DNA from: an uncultured Bacilli bacterium
Lineage (GTDB): Bacteria; Bacillota_I; Bacilli_A; RF39; UBA660
Direction of reading: 5' to 3'
Assembly: GCA_944332375.1 (NCBI GenBank)
Contig: CALVJU010000022.1
Location: 1-9,748 of the forward strand
DNA: 9,748 nt
Part shown: one piece after another, positions 5,723-9,748 of the stretch
Layout: the number at the start of each line of letters is the position of its first letter
Position numbering within the stretch: the first letter of the stretch is position 1
Made by a program: the position numbers and the translations under genes
The notes under the pieces: model-generated
What the model was told of the DNA's origin: nothing
Seen by the model: only the letters and a program-made list of their open reading frames with translations
Databases searched by the model: none

Positions 5723-5887
5723 ATGTATACACTATTTAATATTGAGGAAGGATTAAATAATTTGATGAATCCAGTTAAGGAATTTATGGCAGAACATGGA
5801 GATAATCCACTTGTTTGGTTTGCGATTATTGGAATAGGAATCCTTGTGTTTTTCTGGACTTATTCCGCATTACAAAAGGAGAAATAA
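5723..5887 (+). CDS. 54-aa single-span membrane protein between pcrA and galU
   Basis: A 54-residue protein: an amphipathic start (MYTLFNIEEGLNNLM), a polar EHGDNP turn, one hydrophobic span (about residues 30-48, VWFAIIGIGILVFFWTYSAL) and a short lysine-rich tail (QKEK). It is probably anchored with the C-terminus inside. Expression looks real: its ribosome site AAAGGAG is formed by the last codons of pcrA, its ATG is two bases past the pcrA stop, and it in turn carries the AGGAG that serves galU, whose ATG follows after one base. This tight coupling argues against a chance ORF. I do not recognise a family. A small envelope-associated factor working with GalU is a guess from position only. 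Confidence 0.75.
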   Translation: MYTLFNIEEGLNNLMNPVKEFMAEHGDNPLVWFAIIGIGILVFFWTYSALQKEK

Positions 5888-5888
5888 G

Positions 5889-6758
5889 ATGAAGAAGATT
5901 AGGAAAGCAGTCATTCCTGTTGCTGGAATGGGGACTAGGTTTTTGCCTGTTACAAAATCAGTAGCAAAAGAGATGTTACCAATTGTAAATAAACCAACGC
6001 TACATTATATTATTGAAGAAGCTGTTCAGAGTGGGATTGAAGAGATCTTACTGATTACCAATCCTTATAAGAAAGTGATTGAAGATTATTTTGATCAAAG
6101 TTATGAGTTGGAACATCGTCTTGAAGAAAAGGGAAAAACAGATGAGTTAACGTTGGTAAAAGAGATTTCGAATATGGCACGTATTTATACGATTCGTCAA
6201 GGAGAACCACTTGGAAGTGGACATGCTGTGTTGTTGGCAAAAAATTTTGTCGGTGATGAACCGTTTGTTGTGATGTATGGGGATGATTTGATGAAATGTG
6301 AAAGACCTGCTTTACAACAATTAATTGATGTTTATGAGAAGCATGATGCTTCTGTGATTGGGACAATGAAAGTAACAGAAGATGTGGTAGAACGATATGG
6401 AATACTAGAACTGGAAGATGAGAAGACTGGTAAATTGAAGACCATGGTCGAAAAACCGAAGAGAGAAGAAGCTCCAAGTCTTTTTGCCGGGCTGGGTCGT
6501 TATATTGTAAAACCCGAGATATTCTCTGTTTTAGAACAGTTGAAAAGGGGAGTTGGAAATGAATATCAATTCTCTGATGCGATGAAAGAGTTGATGAAGA
6601 AAGAACCGTTTTATATGTGTGAAATAGATGGGACTTATTATGATACTGGAAGTCAGTTTGGTTATTTAAAAGCAAATATTGATTTTGCACTTCAAAGAGA
6701 AGATTTAAAAGAACAAGTATTAGAACATATGAAACAAATTATAGAAGAGGAAAAGTAA
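5889..6758 (+). CDS. galU: UTP-glucose-1-phosphate uridylyltransferase (UDP-glucose pyrophosphorylase)
   Basis: Cytoplasmic enzyme making UDP-glucose from UTP and glucose-1-phosphate for glycolipid, teichoic acid or capsule synthesis. The 289 residues show the nucleotidyltransferase signature GMGTRFLPVTKSVAKEMLP (13-31), GEPLGSGHAV for nucleotide binding, MYGDDL with the metal-binding aspartate, MVEKP, GLGRYIV and the C-terminal GTYYDTGSQFGYLKA, in the order typical of bacterial GalU. Length fits (about 290-300). The ATG at 5889 is preferred because AGGAG precedes it by seven bases and the family starts at KKIRKAVIP; an upstream ATG at 5844 overlaps the 54-aa gene and adds 15 non-homologous residues. 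It is transcribed with pcrA unless an internal promoter exists. A small hairpin with a U-run sits at its stop codon. Confidence 0.95.
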   Translation: MKKIRKAVIPVAGMGTRFLPVTKSVAKEMLPIVNKPTLHYIIEEAVQSGIEEILLITNPYKKVIEDYFDQSYELEHRLEEKGKTDELTLVKEISNMARIYTIRQGEPLGSGHAVLLAKNFVGDEPFVVMYGDDLMKCERPALQQLIDVYEKHDASVIGTMKVTEDVVERYGILELEDEKTGKLKTMVEKPKREEAPSLFAGLGRYIVKPEIFSVLEQLKRGVGNEYQFSDAMKELMKKEPFYMCEIDGTYYDTGSQFGYLKANIDFALQREDLKEQVLEHMKQIIEEEK

Positions 6759-6771
6759 GTACTTTTCTTTT
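6750..6771 (+). terminator. Short hairpin with U-run at the end of galU
   Basis: GAAAAGT (6750-6756) and ACTTTTC (6761-6767) pair around a 4-base loop and are followed by TTTT. The galU stop codon lies across the first arm and the loop. The stem is short and A/T-rich, so termination is probably partial, allowing read-through into ligA 30 bases on. A TATAAA at 6778-6783 could start a separate ligA transcript, but it has no clear -35. Confidence 0.45.
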
Positions 6772-6801
6772 GTTCTCTATAAAATAAGGACTGGTGATAA
6801 A

Positions 6802-8796
6802 ATGAATCAAGATGTAAAGAAACATATCGATGAGTTAGTAGAATTATTAAATAGAGCAAGTTATGAATATCACACATTGGATAAACCGACAATTACTGAT
6901 CAAGAGTATGATAATTATCTTCATGAATTAATTCAGTTAGAGGAAAAATATCCAGAGTTTGTGAGAAGTGATTCACCAACGGTACGTGTTGGTGGGGAAG
7001 TGATTGATGATTTTCAAAAAGTACGTCATGAGATTCCTATGTTATCTTTAAGTAATGTGTTTAATGAGAGTGAAATTGTTCATTTTGATGAAAAGGTAAA
7101 AAAATATGTGAGTCATCCAAGTTATGTGTGTGAACTGAAGATTGATGGGTTGTCTGTTTCTTTATTATATCGAAATGGAGAACTTGTTCGAGGAGCTACG
7201 AGAGGAGATGGAGTAACTGGGGAGGATATTACCCATAATGTAAGAACTATTCGCAATATTCCTCTTCGTTTAAAAGAAAAGATAGATATTGAAGTTCGTG
7301 GTGAGATTTATATGCCTAAAAAATCATTTGAGGCATTAAATGAGACGAGAAAGAAAAATCATCAAGAACCGTTTGCCAATCCCCGAAATGCTGCTGCAGG
7401 TAGTGTAAGACAGTTAGATAGTAGTATTGCTGCTAGTAGAAATTTATCTAGTTTTATGTATCACATTCCCAATGCAAAAGATTATGGATTAAACACACAT
7501 TATGAAGCATTACAATTTTTAGAAAAATTAGGTTTTACAGTCAACCCAAATATCAAGTTAGTGTCTAATTTAAATGAATTATTAGACTATATTCGTGAAT
7601 GGACAGATAAAAGAGAAACACTATCTTATGAGATAGATGGAATTGTAATCAAAGTTAATGGGTTAGATGATCAAGAAAAATGTGGATATACTGTCAAATA
7701 TCCAAAATGGGCTACTGCTTATAAATTTCCAGCAATGATTGTTCTAACAAAATTAAAAGACATTAAGTTTACAGTAGGTAGAACAGGACAAGTTGTGCCT
7801 AATGCGATATTAGAACCAGTATTATTAATGGGATCTGTTATTTCTAAAACAACGTTACATAATGAAGATTATGTCGTTAGTAAAGATATTCGTATTGGTG
7901 ATACGGTAAAGATTAAGAAAGCAGGAGATGTGATTCCAGAAGTGATTGGCCCAGAAGTATCACGAAGAGATGGAAGTGAAATTCCATTTCAAATGGCAAC
8001 ACATTGCCCAATTTGTCATGAACCACTTGTTAGAAAAGAAGAAGAATCTGCTTATTATTGTGTCAATCCACATTGTGATGCGAAAAGAATAGAGGGATTG
8101 ATTCACTTTGTTTCAAGAAATGCGATGAATGTAGAGGGATTTGGAGATAATATTGTCGAAGATTTTTATAATATGGGGTATCTGAAAACTTTTGATGATT
8201 TTTATCACCTATATGAAAAGAAAGAAGAACTCATGGAGTTAGAGGGTTTTGGTGAAAAGAGTATTCATAACTTATTAGAGAGTATTGAGAATAGTAAAAA
8301 AAATTCTTTAGAACGATTACTCTTTGCTTTAGGAATTCGTCATGTAGGTGCGAAAACAGCTAAAATTCTAGCGACTCATTATCACACAATGGATGCTTTA
8401 CAACAAGCAAAATTAGAAGAATTAATTGAAATCAAAGATGTAGGTGCGACGATTGCGAAAAGTGTTGTTAAGTATTTTCAAGATCCAACGAATATCGATT
8501 TGATCAATCGCTTAAAAGAAAATGGAGTAAATATGAAATACTTAGGAGCTACTTCTTCAAATCTACCTCTGTCTGGAAAGAGTTTTGTATTAACAGGTAG
8601 TTTAGAAAGCATGACGAGAGAAGAAGCTCAGAAAAAAATTGAAGATCTTGGTGGTACTTGGGCTAGTAGTGTGAGTAAAAAGACAGGAGCAGTGATTGTA
8701 GGATCAAACCCTGGAAGTAAATACCAAAAAGCTTTAGAATTAGGTGTTTCTATCTTATCAGAAGAAGAATTCGTCAAGTTGATTGACAGTAAATAA
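6802..8796 (+). CDS. ligA: NAD-dependent DNA ligase LigA
   Basis: Essential ligase that seals nicks in replication and repair using NAD+. It has 664 residues, the usual length, with every domain: the N-terminal Ia domain with YxYHTLDKPTITDQEYD (about 21-37), the adenylation domain with the nucleophile Lys113 in CELKIDGLSVS and downstream DGIVIKVN, an OB fold (about 316-395, beginning near TVGRTGQVVPNAILEPV), a four-cysteine zinc finger (Cys402, 405, 420, 425), helix-hairpin-helix repeats with GFGEKS, GIRHVGAKTA and IKDVGATIA, and a C-terminal BRCT domain (about 588-664, LTGSLESMTREEAQ and LGG). The ATG at 6802 follows GGTGA. The pcrA-to-ligA neighbourhood is common in Bacillota, but here two other genes lie between. 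A 10-bp hairpin overlaps its end. Confidence 0.97.
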   Translation: MNQDVKKHIDELVELLNRASYEYHTLDKPTITDQEYDNYLHELIQLEEKYPEFVRSDSPTVRVGGEVIDDFQKVRHEIPMLSLSNVFNESEIVHFDEKVKKYVSHPSYVCELKIDGLSVSLLYRNGELVRGATRGDGVTGEDITHNVRTIRNIPLRLKEKIDIEVRGEIYMPKKSFEALNETRKKNHQEPFANPRNAAAGSVRQLDSSIAASRNLSSFMYHIPNAKDYGLNTHYEALQFLEKLGFTVNPNIKLVSNLNELLDYIREWTDKRETLSYEIDGIVIKVNGLDDQEKCGYTVKYPKWATAYKFPAMIVLTKLKDIKFTVGRTGQVVPNAILEPVLLMGSVISKTTLHNEDYVVSKDIRIGDTVKIKKAGDVIPEVIGPEVSRRDGSEIPFQMATHCPICHEPLVRKEEESAYYCVNPHCDAKRIEGLIHFVSRNAMNVEGFGDNIVEDFYNMGYLKTFDDFYHLYEKKEELMELEGFGEKSIHNLLESIENSKKNSLERLLFALGIRHVGAKTAKILATHYHTMDALQQAKLEELIEIKDVGATIAKSVVKYFQDPTNIDLINRLKENGVNMKYLGATSSNLPLSGKSFVLTGSLESMTREEAQKKIEDLGGTWASSVSKKTGAVIVGSNPGSKYQKALELGVSILSEEEFVKLIDSK

Positions 8797-8812
8797 AATG
8801 GAACTGTCAATC
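8781..8812 (+). terminator. 10-bp perfect hairpin at the end of ligA, lacking a U-run
   Basis: GATTGACAGT (8781-8790) and ACTGTCAATC (8803-8812) are exact complements around a 12-base loop holding the ligA stop codon. The bases after the stem (AAAGAGAAAAAAATG) are A-rich rather than U-rich, so it is not a standard intrinsic terminator in the ligA direction. A role in transcript end protection or processing, or a protein site, is equally possible. Confidence 0.5.
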
Positions 8813-8841
8813 AAAGAGAAAAAAATGAAAAAAGATTTGAG

Positions 8842-8862
8842 TTTCATACATGTTTTATGAAA
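8842..8862. promoter_or_regulatory. Operator-like palindrome upstream of the pflB -10 box
   Basis: TTTCATA (8842-8848) and TATGAAA (8856-8862) are perfect complements around 7 bases. The palindrome covers the place where a -35 box would be, six bases upstream of the -10. It does not match the TTGTGA-N-TCACAA pattern expected of Rex or Crp/Fnr-type sites closely enough to name a regulator. Confidence 0.4.
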
Positions 8863-8865
8863 ATG

Positions 8866-8874
8866 TGTTATACT
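8866..8874 (+). promoter_or_regulatory. Extended -10 promoter of pflB
   Basis: TGTTATACT is a perfect extended -10 (TG-n-TATACT). No good -35 exists 17 bases upstream (ATACAT). Transcription would begin near 8881, and AGGAGG (8891-8896) lies six bases before the ATG at 8903. Confidence 0.6.
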
Positions 8875-8902
8875 ATAAAAGGATGATAGAAGGAGGCAAT
8901 AT

Positions 8903-9748
8903 ATGGACGCTTGGAGAAATTTTAAAGGTGAAACTTGGAAAAATACAATTGATGTTAGAGACTTTATTATGAACAACGTAACTCCGTATACGGGAGATGA
9001 ATCATTTTTAACAAAGAGTACAGAAAAAACAAAAAAAGTTTGGAGTATTCTGGAAGACAAAATGAAAGTGGAACTTGAAAAAGGAATCTACGACGTGGAT
9101 ACAAAAACAGTTTCTGGAATTGATGCTTATAATCCTGGTTATATTTCTAAAGATGATGAAGTGATTGTTGGATTACAAACAGATAAAGCATTAAAAAGAA
9201 TTTGTAACCCATGGGGTGGAATTCGTATGGTAGAAAGTGCATTAAAATCATACGGATATGAAATAGATCCAGAAATGAAAAAGATCTTTACAAAATATAG
9301 AAAAACACATAATCAAGGAGTATTCGATGCATATACGCCAGATATTCGTGCAGCTCGTCATGCAGGATTATTAACAGGACTACCTGATGCATATGGAAGA
9401 GGTAGAATTATTGGTGATTATCGTCGTGTTGCACTTTATGGAATTGATCGTTTGATTGAAGGAAAAAAATTTGATCAAAGTCAATTAGATGAAGTAGAAA
9501 TGACATCTTCTGTCATTCGTATGAGAGAAGAATTAACAGAACAAATAGAAGCTTTAGAAGAAATTAAATCAATGGCAAGTAAGTATGGGTATGATATTTC
9601 AAAGCCTGCAACCAATGCTTTAGAAGCAACACAATGGTTATATTTTGGATATCTTGCTGCAATTAAAGAAAATAATGGGGCTGCTATGAGTTTAGGACGT
9701 ACTTCTACATTCTTAGATATTTATATCGAAAGAGATATGAAAGAAGGT
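8903..9748 (+). CDS. pflB: Pyruvate formate-lyase (formate C-acetyltransferase), N-terminal 282 residues, runs off window
   Basis: Glycyl-radical enzyme that splits pyruvate with CoA into acetyl-CoA and formate under anaerobic conditions. The visible part is the N-terminal 282 of about 740-750 residues. It starts MDAWRNFKGETWKNTIDVRDFI, as PflB proteins do (for instance the W-x-x-F opening), then ALKRICNPWGGIRMVESAL, THNQGVFDAYTPDIRAARHAGLLTG and the hallmark PDAYGRGRIIGDYRRVALYG with the pyruvate-binding arginine region. The catalytic Cys-Cys pair and the C-terminal radical glycine lie outside the window, so activity cannot be judged. The start is fixed by AGGAGG six bases upstream. It has its own promoter with an operator-like palindrome, so regulation by redox state or oxygen is likely. 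Other glycyl-radical enzymes lack this N-terminal pattern. Confidence 0.95.
   Translation, partial: MDAWRNFKGETWKNTIDVRDFIMNNVTPYTGDESFLTKSTEKTKKVWSILEDKMKVELEKGIYDVDTKTVSGIDAYNPGYISKDDEVIVGLQTDKALKRICNPWGGIRMVESALKSYGYEIDPEMKKIFTKYRKTHNQGVFDAYTPDIRAARHAGLLTGLPDAYGRGRIIGDYRRVALYGIDRLIEGKKFDQSQLDEVEMTSSVIRMREELTEQIEALEEIKSMASKYGYDISKPATNALEATQWLYFGYLAAIKENNGAAMSLGRTSTFLDIYIERDMKEG

Noticed and set aside
5844..5888. Upstream ATG adding 15 residues to GalU
   Set aside because: It overlaps the 54-aa gene in another frame, and the added residues do not belong to the family; the ATG at 5889 has its own ribosome site.
6055..6690. Minus-strand 211-aa open frame opposite galU
   Set aside because: Long only because galU codon use lacks stops on that strand; composition is His/Gln/Ser-rich with no family character or ribosome site.
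1..9748. CRISPR array, tRNA or rRNA genes
   Set aside because: No regularly spaced repeats, no cloverleaf-like segments and no conserved rRNA stretches were seen on either strand by eye.

Overview
The window looks like chromosome of a low-GC Bacillota (gut-type Bacilli or a Mollicutes-adjacent relative). The protein families (PcrA, NAD-dependent LigA, GalU, pyruvate formate-lyase), strong AGGAGG-type ribosome sites and A/T-rich codon use all fit this. The host genes read with the standard code (Trp as TGG, no in-frame TGA). Pyruvate formate-lyase points to a fermentative, anaerobic life style.

Layout. (1) About 1-1670: a very A/T-rich tract that I read as the end of an integrated mobile element. 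At the left edge it holds the first 26 codons of a serine recombinase (minus strand), preceded by a 41-aa small ORF with an excellent ribosome site. Next come a broken ORF resembling the N-terminal part of a Pre/Mob (MobV) relaxase, a frameshifted coiled-coil ORF, palindromes, a pair of hairpin terminators and a 134-aa ORF of unknown function. (2) About 1666-3082, minus strand: an ABC uptake operon with an intact NMT1/THI5-like substrate-binding protein followed by an ATPase cut off exactly after its LSGGMRQR signature. The rest of the ATPase and the permease expected next are not in the window. The simplest reading is that the element integrated into the ATPase gene. (3) About 3180-8812, plus strand: a housekeeping cluster of a 115-aa two-helix membrane protein, pcrA, a 54-aa single-span membrane protein, galU and ligA. 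The genes are tightly spaced; the 54-aa gene and galU have their ribosome sites inside the preceding gene. (4) From 8842: an operator-like palindrome and an extended -10 promoter ahead of pflB, which runs off the right edge.

How the parts work together. PcrA and LigA are the helicase and ligase of replication and repair, often close neighbours in Bacillota; here galU (UDP-glucose supply for envelope glycans) and a tiny membrane protein sit between them. The ABC system was probably a vitamin-precursor or similar small-molecule importer and is now probably non-functional at this locus.

I see no CRISPR array, tRNA, rRNA or recognisable riboswitch. I found no complete undescribed system. The parts least explained by known families are the element end (41-aa ORF, 134-aa ORF, palindromes, relaxase-like relic), the 54-aa protein wedged between pcrA and galU, and the palindromes at the ligA end and the pflB promoter.
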